In this document: in pieces, positions 41,079 through 49,477 of the stretch
Layout: every line of letters begins with the position of its first letter
Numbering within the stretch: position 1 is the first letter of the stretch
From: Hymenobacter gelipurpurascens
Lineage (GTDB): Bacteria > Bacteroidota > Bacteroidia > Cytophagales > Hymenobacteraceae
Assembly (NCBI RefSeq): GCF_900187375.1
Contig: NZ_FYEW01000003.1
Span: 372,001 to 436,000, forward strand
Direction of reading: 5' to 3'
DNA: 64,000 bases
Position numbers and translations under genes: made by a program
The notes under the pieces: generated by a model
Told to the model about the DNA's origin: nothing
Database searches by the model: none
Seen by the model: only the letters and a program-made list of their open reading frames with translations

Positions 41079-43574
41079 CTAGAACTTGTAGGCCACGCTG
41101 CCCACGAAGCTGCGAACTTTCTGAGGGTTCATGGTGGTGTAGCCGATCCAGTAGTGCTCGTTGGTCAGGTTATCCACCTTGCCTGAGAGGCGGAAACGCT
41201 GGAAATCATAGAACACCGAAGCGTTCAAAACAGTGTAAGCGGGCAGAATAAACGTGCCTTGGCTGGCGCTGTTCACGATTTTATTGTCGCTGGCGTAGTT
41301 GCCACCAAAGCCCAGGCCTAGTCCTTTCAGCGTACCCGCCGATAAGCGGTAGCTCAGCCACAGGTTGGCTAGGTAAGGCGAAGAGGCTGTGTTGGGGCGG
41401 TAGCCATCCACGTCGGCGGCGCTACGTGTTAGCTTGGAATCGTTGTAGGCAAAGCCTCCCACAATGTTGAAGCCCTGCAGCGGATTGGCAATCAGGCTCA
41501 GCTCTACGCCTTTGCTCAGTTGCGTACCATTCTGGGTCTGTGCGTTCGGAATGCCGTCGTTGGCAGTAGGAGTGGTAGGAGCCACTGGCGTGCTGCGTAG
41601 GATGTCCTGCACCCGAATATCATAATAGCTCACCGTGGCACTGATTCGGCCATCGGCGGCGTCCAGCTTCACGCCGGCTTCTACTTGGTTGGCACGCTCT
41701 GGTGTGGCATTGCGCGTCTGGCCCTCCGTATTGAGGTAGGAGCCGCGGTTGGCGAAGCTGTTTTGGTAGTTGGCAAACAGGGCCACCCGGTCTTTCACTG
41801 GCTGAAACACCACGCCAAATTTTGGGGAGAGAGTTGTTTGCTTGTAGGGCTCTACGGCGGCGCCTACTAGGCCACCCTGGTTATCGTAGCGGTCGAGGCG
41901 CAGTGCTGCCAGCACGCTCAAGCGATCCGTGAGGTTAAGCACATCCGAAACGAAGGCACTGTACGTGTTGATCTTCGTCGTGACGGGATACGTGAAGCCA
42001 GGTGCGCCTGCTGCATACTGTGCCCCCAAGGCCGTGCCATTGAAGTCAGTGTAGGCCTGGTTGCCAAGGCCTAGCGCCACCGGTGCCCCAAAGCTGCTGC
42101 CAAAAAAGTTCTGGTCGTTATTGATGCGCAGATAGTCAAGGCCCACCACAAAGCGGTTGCGCAGCGTGCCGAGCAGGAAGTCGCCATTGAACAGCTGCTG
42201 AATCTCCGTGGTATTGGCGCGGCTATTGTCCGTCGATTGGTCGGCGCGGCTCAGGAAATTGGTAGAGCCCAGGCGCGTCCGGTCGCCGGTCGTGATGCTG
42301 TCGGCAATGGGGGTCAGGTAGAAATAGGGACCAAAACCATTAGAATAGCTCCGGCTGTGCGTCACATTGGTAGAGGAGGTGAAGCCGGGCGCCAGCTGGT
42401 AGTTTACCTGGGCAAAGTAGTTGGAGCTGCGCGAGTTCTGCGTCAGGCCATTGCCGATGTACGACTGGCGGTAGTCGAGGTTAAGCTCATCAGCGCGGCG
42501 GGCTCCCAGTGAAGCGGGCGGGAAGTAAAAGAAGATAATCTGCTTGCCTACGCTCTGGGTGTTGTACAGCTCAGCATCGAGGTGAATGGTCAGGCGCTCG
42601 GTAGGCTTGTAGGTAAGAGTAGGCGCAATAGTCAGGCTCTTGCCATAGCCTTGGTAGCCGCGATTTTGGAAGTTGCGCTCATAGCTGCCGGCTGTGTTCA
42701 GGCGGAACAAGAGCTTCTTTTGCTTGTCGAGGGGCGTATTCAGGTCGAGGCTCAGGCGGTTGAAGCCGAAGCTGCCGCCCGCATAGGTCGCCTCGCCACC
42801 AAATGTGTCGTAAGCCTTTTTGGTCACGCGGTTGATCAGGCCACCATACGAAGTGAGGGCGCTGCCAAACAGCGTGGCCGATGGGCCTTTGATGACCTCC
42901 AGTTTCTCTAGGTTCACGGCATCGGTGCTGCTGGATACGTTGCCGGCAATGCCGTTGCGGAGCTGGCTCTGCAGGATAAAGCCCCGGCTGTTGTAGTAGC
43001 TGCCCCCGTCGCCGGCGCGGCCGGTGGCCTCCCACATGCGCTGTAGGCCAGGTGCGTTGCGGGTAGCGTCATCGGCCGTGAATACTAGCTGCTCGGCCAA
43101 CAGCTCCTTGCCCACCGTGGCATACACCTGTGGGTTCTCCAGGTTTTGGAGCGGCATCTTGCTCACATATTCCGACTGCTTGCGGGCAAACTTATTGGTG
43201 CGGCTGCCTTCCACCACCACCTCTTTCAATTGCTGCTGGCTTTCGGAGAGTTGGAAATCCTGCGTGGTGGTCTGGCCGGCCGTTACGATTACGTCACGCT
43301 CCTGAGCGCCAAAACCTATCAGCCGCACTCCCAAGGAATAAGTGCCTGCGGCTAGGCCACCTATGCGGTAGTTGCCATTGGCATCGGTGTCGGCCCCACG
43401 GCTAGAGCCCTGAATACCAACTGAAACGCTGGCGGCCGGCTGGCCATCTGCCGTAGTAACACGGCCTTGGATAGCCCCACGCTGGGCCTGGGCCGTGAAA
43501 GAAACTGCACTGAGCAGTATCAGCAGCCAAAAGGCAAACGCCTGCGGTAGCAAGCGAGTAGTAGATGGTTTCAT
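41079..43574 (-). CDS. TonB-dependent siderophore receptor
   Basis: This 831-residue outer-membrane receptor imports a ferric siderophore. It has a signal peptide (ending FTAQAQ), an N-terminal CarboxypepD_reg-like domain of the Bacteroidota kind (GAIQGRVTTADGQPAASVSVGIQGS, to about residue 110), the plug with LEKLEVIKGPSATLFGSALTSYGGLINRVTKKAYD (about 228-262), and a 22-strand barrel ending FVGSVAYKF with terminal Phe. The closest named kin are FhuE/FpvA-type siderophore receptors. The downstream PepSY gene supports an iron role. An AT-rich dyad lies upstream (43622-43648). Confidence 0.9.
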   Translation of the reverse strand: MKPSTTRLLPQAFAFWLLILLSAVSFTAQAQRGAIQGRVTTADGQPAASVSVGIQGSSRGADTDANGNYRIGGLAAGTYSLGVRLIGFGAQERDVIVTAGQTTTQDFQLSESQQQLKEVVVEGSRTNKFARKQSEYVSKMPLQNLENPQVYATVGKELLAEQLVFTADDATRNAPGLQRMWEATGRAGDGGSYYNSRGFILQSQLRNGIAGNVSSSTDAVNLEKLEVIKGPSATLFGSALTSYGGLINRVTKKAYDTFGGEATYAGGSFGFNRLSLDLNTPLDKQKKLLFRLNTAGSYERNFQNRGYQGYGKSLTIAPTLTYKPTERLTIHLDAELYNTQSVGKQIIFFYFPPASLGARRADELNLDYRQSYIGNGLTQNSRSSNYFAQVNYQLAPGFTSSTNVTHSRSYSNGFGPYFYLTPIADSITTGDRTRLGSTNFLSRADQSTDNSRANTTEIQQLFNGDFLLGTLRNRFVVGLDYLRINNDQNFFGSSFGAPVALGLGNQAYTDFNGTALGAQYAAGAPGFTYPVTTKINTYSAFVSDVLNLTDRLSVLAALRLDRYDNQGGLVGAAVEPYKQTTLSPKFGVVFQPVKDRVALFANYQNSFANRGSYLNTEGQTRNATPERANQVEAGVKLDAADGRISATVSYYDIRVQDILRSTPVAPTTPTANDGIPNAQTQNGTQLSKGVELSLIANPLQGFNIVGGFAYNDSKLTRSAADVDGYRPNTASSPYLANLWLSYRLSAGTLKGLGLGFGGNYASDNKIVNSASQGTFILPAYTVLNASVFYDFQRFRLSGKVDNLTNEHYWIGYTTMNPQKVRSFVGSVAYKF

Positions 43575-43621
43575 AGAGCAGGTAAAAATGATTTCTGCTG
43601 CAAAGCTCGGCAGGAATTTTT

Positions 43622-43648
43622 TATTATTTAGAATGAATACAAATAATA
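43622..43648. promoter_or_regulatory. AT-rich dyad in the receptor/TspO divergent promoter region
   Basis: TATTATTT and AAATAATA are perfect arms around AGAATGAATAC, 47 bases before the receptor start. The position fits an iron-responsive (Fur-like) operator, but the sequence is not a clean Fur box. Confidence 0.35.
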
Positions 43649-43754
43649 TTCAGAAAAGATATAAAGTAGCCGAAGGCTTAAGCGCTTCCGAGTGCATCAT
43701 ACACATGCTGGTAGTTCGTTTGCGTACTTGCACCACCATTCAGTTCTTCTTCCC

Positions 43755-44564
43755 ATGTCTGCTCCTACTTCCACGCCTGCTGCCTTTGATGTTCTGACGG
43801 CCCCCACCGACAACCGCTTGTGGCGCTGGGCAGCCTCTGCTGCTATTGTTGGCAACATCGGTCTCAACTATGTATCGCAGCGCTTCCCATTCAATGGCCA
43901 AACCAACGCGCAGGTATCGTACAAATACCCCACGCTGCTCACACCGGCCGGCTACGCCTTTAGTATCTGGGGCCTGATTTTCTTGAGCCTACTGGCCTAC
44001 GCGGTGTGGCAGCTGCTGCCGGCTCAGCGCCGCAACTTGCTTCCCGATGCGGTAGCTAGGCCGCTGGTGCTAGCCAATTTGCTCACCGGGCTCTGGCTGG
44101 TGGTGTTTGCCTATGAGCTGCTACTGCCCAGTATGCTGGTAATGCTTCTGATTTTGGCCAGTTTGGCTATTGTGTATGGCCGGGCCCGCCACTACGTGCG
44201 CCGGAACGCGGCGCCCTGGTGGGCCAGCGTGCCTTTTGGCCTGTACCTGGGCTGGATTTCTGTGGCGACGGTGGTGAACGTGACGTTGGCGCTGGGTACC
44301 AAATGGCAGCCCGGCTCCGATCAAAGTCTGCAGCTCGCCATTATTCTGGTAGGCATCGTGGCTGGCTTGGCCCTGAATGTCACGCGCCAGTTCCGGGAAC
44401 TGGCCTACCCGGCCGCCGTAGCCTGGGGTCTGGCCGGCATATGGGTGGCGCGCCGCGCCAACGAAGACACGCTGGTGCTTGCCTGGATGGCGCTAGCCGC
44501 CGCTGGTCTGGTAGCCCTGATAGGCCTAGCCCTAGCGTGGTGGGGCAGAAGGCAGACGACGTAA
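43755..44564 (+). CDS. TspO/MBR-like tryptophan-rich membrane protein
   Basis: The 269-residue protein starts MSAPTSTPAAFDVL and has seven or eight membrane segments. Landmarks are YKYPTLLTPAGYAFSIWGLIFLSLLAYAVWQLLP, APWWASVPFGLYLGWISVATVVNVTLALG and the C-terminal helices. This is the longer tryptophan-rich form found in Bacteroidota and plants, with the PAGYAFSIWG motif, where the classic five-helix TspO is about 160 residues. Function and ligand are unknown. ATG 43755 is chosen over an upstream Met at 43692 that adds a His-rich stretch. Confidence 0.8.
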   Translation: MSAPTSTPAAFDVLTAPTDNRLWRWAASAAIVGNIGLNYVSQRFPFNGQTNAQVSYKYPTLLTPAGYAFSIWGLIFLSLLAYAVWQLLPAQRRNLLPDAVARPLVLANLLTGLWLVVFAYELLLPSMLVMLLILASLAIVYGRARHYVRRNAAPWWASVPFGLYLGWISVATVVNVTLALGTKWQPGSDQSLQLAIILVGIVAGLALNVTRQFRELAYPAAVAWGLAGIWVARRANEDTLVLAWMALAAAGLVALIGLALAWWGRRQTT

Positions 44565-44654
44565 TCGGTTACTCGTAGGCCAGTGTGGGCTGGGGCGGGG
44601 TCGAGTACATCCTGCTAACTTGCGGGCCAACTCCCAACCTCAACCCTTTCCGCT

Positions 44655-45419
44655 ATGCGTAAGAATATTGTAGCCGGCAACTGGAAAATGAACACCACGT
44701 TGCAGGATGGCCAGGCCTTGATTTCCGAAATCGTGAACATGGTGCAGGATGAAGTGACTGGCTCCAACGTGGAAGTAGTCGTGTGCCCGCCGTTCCCGTT
44801 CCTGTCGGCTATTGGCAAGCAGCTGCCCACGGGCGGCCGTTTCCACCTCGGCGCCCAAAACTGCCACCAGAAGGAAAGCGGCGCCTTCACCGGCGAAGTA
44901 TCGGCCAAGATGCTGCAATCGGTAGGGGTTGAATACGTGATTCTAGGCCACTCGGAGCGCCGCCAGTATTTCCGTGAGGATGATGAGCTGCTGAGCCAGA
45001 AGCTGAAAGCGGCCTTGGCGGCCGGCCTGAAGCCGATTTTCTGCGTGGGCGAAAGCCTGGAAACCCGCGAAGCCGACGAAACCTTCGACTATATCAGCAA
45101 GCAGCTGAAAGATGGCCTGTTCCACCTCTCCAATGAGGAGTTCGACCAGGTAGTAGTGGCCTACGAGCCCATCTGGGCCATCGGAACGGGCAAAACGGCT
45201 ACCAGCGCGCAGGCGCAGGAGGTGCACGCCTTCATCCGGGAGCAGATTGCCCGCGCCTACGACGCCGAAGCCGCTTTGAACACGAGCATCCTGTACGGCG
45301 GCTCGGCCAACGCCCAAAATGCCCGCGAGCTATTTAGCCAGCCCGATGTAGACGGCGGCCTCATTGGCGGCGCCTCACTCAAGTCCAGAGACTTCACCGA
45401 GATTATCAAGTCGTTCTAG
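44655..45419 (+). CDS. tpiA: Triosephosphate isomerase
   Basis: TpiA interconverts dihydroxyacetone phosphate and glyceraldehyde 3-phosphate. The 254-residue protein has Asn and Lys in GNWKMN (9-14), the electrophile His in VILGHSERR (about 96-104), the catalytic Glu in VVAYEPIWAIGTGKTAT (about 168-184) with flexible loop 6, and ILYGGSANAQNA near the end. All are intact. Stop TAG is in TAGGCCAG. A REP-like repeat follows. Confidence 0.97.
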   Translation: MRKNIVAGNWKMNTTLQDGQALISEIVNMVQDEVTGSNVEVVVCPPFPFLSAIGKQLPTGGRFHLGAQNCHQKESGAFTGEVSAKMLQSVGVEYVILGHSERRQYFREDDELLSQKLKAALAAGLKPIFCVGESLETREADETFDYISKQLKDGLFHLSNEEFDQVVVAYEPIWAIGTGKTATSAQAQEVHAFIREQIARAYDAEAALNTSILYGGSANAQNARELFSQPDVDGGLIGGASLKSRDFTEIIKSF

Positions 45420-45433
45420 GCCAGTAGCAAGAA

Positions 45434-45522
45434 CTGTCATTCCGAGTGAAGCGAGGAATCTGGGAGGATTTTCTAATCTGTAGAAGATAAACGCAGATTA
45501 CTCGCTTCGCTCGGAATGACAG
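45434..45522. repeat. REP-like inverted repeat
   Basis: CTGTCATTCCGAGTGAAGCG (from 45434) pairs with its near-complement ending at 45522. The arms are about 29 bases with mismatches around a loop of about 31 bases. It lies between tpiA and the DUF6150-like gene. Confidence 0.8.
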
Positions 45523-45580
45523 AAAGCTGAATCCGGCAGGATAATTGTCCAAAGGCTTCTGCCTTCTTCATTACCTGCTT

Positions 45581-45961
45581 ATGCTCACTACGCTTCTGTT
45601 TTCTGGCTTGCTGGCTCTGAATCCGTTTTCGCCGGCACCTCGGGTGCCGCTAGCGGCGCCAGGCGTAGCGTTGTCGGTGGATGGCTGCCGCATCTTTGGC
45701 TCGGTGTATCTGGAAACGGATCCGCGCCGCCAGAGCCGGTGCTTCGGCACTATCTACATGGAGCCGGAAACGTCCTTTGCTGATGTGCTGGTGTTTCAGG
45801 AAACCAACAAGCTTTTCGCCGATAAAGCCGGCCTGTGGTACCTCACCGATGCCCGCGACTTCGCCGATTACGTGCTGTTCGTGACTACCAACCGCAACCT
45901 CGCCGACTTCAGCATTCAATACACCAAAGTGCGCTCGTACGCGGGCTGCCGCAAGCAGTAA
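45581..45961 (+). CDS. Small exported DUF6150-like protein
   Basis: The 126-residue product begins MLTTLLFSGLLALNPFSPAPR (probable signal) and has a short repeated strand pattern: FADVLVFQETNKLFADKAGLWYLTDARDFADYVLFVTTNRNLADFSIQY. The motif (F/L)AD recurs with about 15-residue spacing, as in the DUF6150 proteins. Four Cys residues (VDGC, SRC, AGC) may form disulfides. Function unknown. A TTG at 45545 would precede the ATG but gives an odd leader. Confidence 0.65.
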   Translation: MLTTLLFSGLLALNPFSPAPRVPLAAPGVALSVDGCRIFGSVYLETDPRRQSRCFGTIYMEPETSFADVLVFQETNKLFADKAGLWYLTDARDFADYVLFVTTNRNLADFSIQYTKVRSYAGCRKQ

Positions 45962-45981
45962 AGCCGAGCTTCAGTTCTTTC

Positions 45982-46016
45982 AAAGCCTCTTTCATTCATT
46001 TGGAAGAGGCTTTTTT
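45982..46016 (+). terminator. Terminator of the DUF6150-like gene
   Basis: AAAGCCTCTT pairs with AAGAGGCTTTTTT around a 12-base loop. Confidence 0.85.
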
Positions 46017-46205
46017 GATTTTAGCCTAACGTCAAATTCGGGCCTCTGCTTACCGCAATGCCTGTAGGCCACTGGCTGGCTTCCATGAGGCGCAACAAAA
46101 ACACAGGCAGAAGAAAACGGGCTGTGCGAATCCCGTATCTTACTTCTTCGAAAGGCCTGCCATCAACCGCTAGGCCGCTTTATTATACCTTATGTATTCA
46201 GTGAA

Positions 46206-46967
46206 ATGGAATTAGAGCTTCGTCAGCTGACGAAATCATTCGGGCCAAAAACGGTGCTGCGCGACGTCTCGCTCACGGCCGAAACCGGCTACTGCGTAGG
46301 CGTGCTGGGCCGCAATGGCGCCGGCAAAAGCACCTTGTTCAACCTGCTTATTAATGTGCTGCTGCCCACGTCGGGCCAGATTCTACTGGATGGCGAGACA
46401 CTGGGCGCAACGTTTCCGGTGGCCGTGAAGCGCCGCATGGGTGCCCTCATCAACCAGGGACACTTAGTGGAGCAGCTCACGGCCGAGGAATACCTGCAGT
46501 TTGTGGCCCGCATCTACGAGCTGCCCGATGCTTCGCACCGCATTAATAGTCTGCTAGGCCACTTGCTGGAAGAATACGACACCGTGCGCCGCAAGCGCCT
46601 CAGCTCCTTTTCCACGGGCATGAAGCAGAAAGTGGCCGTGGCCTCCTGCCTGCTGCACCGCCCCGAGCTGCTGATTCTGGATGAGCCCCTGAATGGCCTC
46701 GACGTGTTTTCGGCGGAGCGGATGCTGGAGCTGTTGGGCAGCTACCGGGCGCAGGCCCTCACGTTCATATCCTCGCACAACCTGGCCCACATCGAGAAAA
46801 TAGCTACCCACCTGCTCATCATCGATGGCAGCGAAGTGAAATACTGGGGCACCATGCAGGAGTTTCTGCAGGGCCGCGAGGCCTACCTCAACGATGCTCT
46901 ACTCCAGCTGTTGCACCCAGCATCCACCGCTGCCCAAAACCTGACATGGCTCACGACGGAACGCTAG
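46206..46967 (+). CDS. ABC transporter ATP-binding protein
   Basis: The 253-residue ATPase has Walker A GRNGAGKST (about 37-45), a Q-loop in ALINQGHLVEQL, the signature SSFSTGMKQKVAVASCLL and Walker B LLILDEPLNGLD (about 153-164) plus the His switch. The signature reads FSTG, where LSGG is usual, as in other exporters of the DrrA/ABC-2 kind. The next gene overlaps its end by 22 bases and codes for the membrane partner. Stop TAG is in TAGGCCACTT. Substrate is unknown. Confidence 0.9.
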   Translation: MELELRQLTKSFGPKTVLRDVSLTAETGYCVGVLGRNGAGKSTLFNLLINVLLPTSGQILLDGETLGATFPVAVKRRMGALINQGHLVEQLTAEEYLQFVARIYELPDASHRINSLLGHLLEEYDTVRRKRLSSFSTGMKQKVAVASCLLHRPELLILDEPLNGLDVFSAERMLELLGSYRAQALTFISSHNLAHIEKIATHLLIIDGSEVKYWGTMQEFLQGREAYLNDALLQLLHPASTAAQNLTWLTTER

Positions 46968-48319
46968 GCCACTTTCTGCCTTTCCTGCTGGGCCGCCTTC
47001 TGCGGGCGGTGCTGTGGCCCGATGCCGGGGAGGGCCGCGCGGCCCTCATTTTTCTGACGCTGTTCTGCATCCTGTATGGGGTGGTGCTGGCTTTCATGCT
47101 GAACAACGAGAATGGCATACCCAGTGGCTTTGCGCAAAAGCTGCTCTTTGCGCTAAATGGCATACTCTACGCATCGGCGCTACTAGTGGACTTTGTGCCC
47201 ACGTACCGGCCCGTGCAGCCGCCCTTGCCCGATCATTTTCCGGTATCGGGGAGACTCAATCTGATAACGGCTTTTTTACTGGACCTTATCACTGTTCGCC
47301 GGTTCCTGCTGCTGCTGTTTCTGCTGGTGGCCCTGGCCTGCGCTCCACATTCCTGGCGCCCACTGGGCCTTAACCTGTTGGTGCTGCTGAGTGCGGGTGC
47401 CGCCAGCTTCAACCTGCGTCTGCTGCTTTCTATGGGGCGTTGGCGCCACTTGCTGTTTGCCCTTAACGTGCTGTGCTTGGCGGCGGCGGCCGGTTGGCTC
47501 AGCACCTTCATTTCCCTCCCGCTCGCCGCCACCGCCCTAGTTGTGGTGGCCATAGCCGGTCCGCTGGTGCTGTGGGGCGTGGCGCTGGCCGGGCTAGGGG
47601 AGAAGTTCAATGCACGTCATCTGGCAGTAGCGCCCGAAAGCAAGTCTGAAAATCAATTACTAGCGCGCCTTTCGCCGGAGTGGAAGGCTTACCTGCGCAA
47701 ATGCTGGCCGGCGCTGTCGGTGGCGCTGGTAGCCAAGCTGGTCATCCTAGGGCTCAGCAGCCAAATGACTGCTACCCGCCACGGCGATCCGCTTAATGGG
47801 GTGTTTTGGATGTCTTTCCTGCCCATCATCAGCTTCACTTATGTCAATAATAATCTGTTCGGGATTATTGGACCCGTGTCCGCGAATGAGCTTGCCCGGT
47901 TAGGCCTTACCAAGCGGCTGCTGTACCTGTACCTACGCCTGGTGGGCCCGGTGCTACTGCTAGATTGCCTCCTGTCAGTGGTTGTGCTACTGGCACTGTT
48001 TCCGCAACAACGATGGTCGTTAATCGGATTAATTCCTCTGGCCGCCGTTGCTATGCTCGCGCTAGGCCTATGGGGTAGCCTCTATAAAGCCAAGGCCATC
48101 AGCAAGAGCATCGACCTAGCAAACATGCGGAACAACGCCTCTACCCTGATGAATCTGCTGAGTATTGGTGTGGGAGCAGCGCTGTTTTTTATGCCGTGGT
48201 GGTGGGCGCGTATTGTGCTGGCCATAGTGGTTATGGCCTCTGCCTGGTGGCCGGTACAGCGTGTGCTGCGCAATGAAGGTGGCCTACGGCGCCAGTTGTG
48301 GGGTGCCTTAAACTCCTAG
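46946..48319 (+). CDS. ABC transporter membrane subunit-like protein
   Basis: The 457-residue protein has about ten to twelve hydrophobic segments (for example ALIFLTLFCILYGVVLAFML, FLLLLFLLVALACA, LALFPQQRWSLIGLIPLAAVAMLALGLWG). It carries no ATPase motif. Its start lies inside the ATPase gene (22-base overlap), so the two are translated together and should form an exporter. I recognise no specific permease family beyond ABC-2-like. Stop TAG is in TAGGCCAG. Confidence 0.75.
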   Translation: MAHDGTLGHFLPFLLGRLLRAVLWPDAGEGRAALIFLTLFCILYGVVLAFMLNNENGIPSGFAQKLLFALNGILYASALLVDFVPTYRPVQPPLPDHFPVSGRLNLITAFLLDLITVRRFLLLLFLLVALACAPHSWRPLGLNLLVLLSAGAASFNLRLLLSMGRWRHLLFALNVLCLAAAAGWLSTFISLPLAATALVVVAIAGPLVLWGVALAGLGEKFNARHLAVAPESKSENQLLARLSPEWKAYLRKCWPALSVALVAKLVILGLSSQMTATRHGDPLNGVFWMSFLPIISFTYVNNNLFGIIGPVSANELARLGLTKRLLYLYLRLVGPVLLLDCLLSVVVLLALFPQQRWSLIGLIPLAAVAMLALGLWGSLYKAKAISKSIDLANMRNNASTLMNLLSIGVGAALFFMPWWWARIVLAIVVMASAWWPVQRVLRNEGGLRRQLWGALNS

Positions 48320-48343
48320 GCCAGTAGCTCCAGTCCAAATCTG

Positions 48344-48351
48344 TATTTTTG
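48344..48351 (+). promoter_or_regulatory. -7 box of prmA
   Basis: TATTTTTG matches TAnnTTTG, 68 bases before the prmA start. The -33 element is unclear. Confidence 0.4.
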
Positions 48352-48419
48352 CGCCGGAATTGCTGCTCTGATCTGTTGGGCAGGATTTTCATTTCTTCTG
48401 ATACCTCTTGCACTCCTGT

Positions 48420-49256
48420 ATGGACTTTATTGAAGTAAGCGTAAAAGCTCCCCGCGAGCTATCTGATATTCTGGTGGCCGAAATGGCGGAGCTGGGCTTC
48501 GATACCTTCGAAGATAACGACGAAGGCTTCTGCGCCTACACTACCGAGGACGTGTTCAACGTCGATGGCGTGGCCGAAATCATCAGCCGCTACGAGGGCC
48601 TTGGTGAGGTGGGCTACACGCACCGTGTGATTACGCGCCAGAACTGGAACGCCGAGTGGGAAAAGAACTTCCAGCCCTTGGTTATTGCCGATAAAGTGTC
48701 GGTACGGGCTCCCTTCCACGAGGCCCGCCCCGACCTGGCCTACGAAATCGTGATTATGCCGCGCATGTCTTTCGGCACCGGCCACCACGATACCACGGCC
48801 CTCATGATTACCAACCAGCTCGACATCGACCACCAGGGTAAGCGCGTGCTGGACATGGGCTGTGGCACCGGCATTCTGGCCGTAATGGCCGTGCACCTCG
48901 GCGCCGATTACGTGCTGGCCGTGGACGTAGAGCCCTGGACCGCGGAAAATGCTGCCGACAATGCCGCCGAAAACAATGTGCAGGACAAGGTAGAAGCCCG
49001 CCTCGGCGACGTAACCGCGCTAGAAGGCGAGGCTACGTTCGACATCATTCTGGCCAACATCAACCGCAACGTACTGCTGGAGGATATGCCGGCCTACGCC
49101 CAGTACCTCAAGCCCGGCGGCCCCATCCTGTTCTCTGGCTTTTACGAGGAAGACCTCCCGCTTATCCGCGAAGCCGCCGAGAAAGCAGGCTTTCAGTATA
49201 AGAACCACCGCACCCAAAATCACTGGGTATCGGCCGTGTTCCGGCAACCTGCTTAA
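48420..49256 (+). CDS. prmA: Ribosomal protein L11 methyltransferase
   Basis: PrmA trimethylates ribosomal protein L11 with S-adenosylmethionine. The 278-residue protein starts MDFIEVSVKAPRELSDILVAEMAELGFDTFED, has the substrate-domain segment QNWNAEWEKNFQPLVI, the loop MSFGTGHHDTTALM and the SAM-binding DMGCGTGILAVMA (about 144-156) with DVEPWTAENAADNA, and ILANINRNVLLEDMP. Four upstream codons from a TTG at 48408 are not needed. It is followed by a strong terminator. Confidence 0.93.
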   Translation: MDFIEVSVKAPRELSDILVAEMAELGFDTFEDNDEGFCAYTTEDVFNVDGVAEIISRYEGLGEVGYTHRVITRQNWNAEWEKNFQPLVIADKVSVRAPFHEARPDLAYEIVIMPRMSFGTGHHDTTALMITNQLDIDHQGKRVLDMGCGTGILAVMAVHLGADYVLAVDVEPWTAENAADNAAENNVQDKVEARLGDVTALEGEATFDIILANINRNVLLEDMPAYAQYLKPGGPILFSGFYEEDLPLIREAAEKAGFQYKNHRTQNHWVSAVFRQPA

Positions 49257-49298
49257 AGCCACTTTGGGGCTTACACTTCCGCTACACATCAGTAAAGC

Positions 49299-49330
49299 AA
49301 AAGGCTGGTTCTTAGGAACCGGCCTTTTTT
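49299..49330 (+). terminator. Terminator of prmA
   Basis: AAGGCTGGTTC pairs with GAACCGGCCTT (one G-T pair) around the short loop TTAG, followed by TTTT. Confidence 0.85.
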
Positions 49331-49477
49331 GTTGGCCTTTGTAGCCAGTTCAATAGCCTCCGGATAGTATAAAAAATAGCTAGGGTATGATTGTTGGAGG
49401 GATGGGGGAGAAGATGGCAGAAAGTGCCGGGTTTTGTCGAAATTGTAGGCGATTAATTACGCGCTGACGGATTTAGT

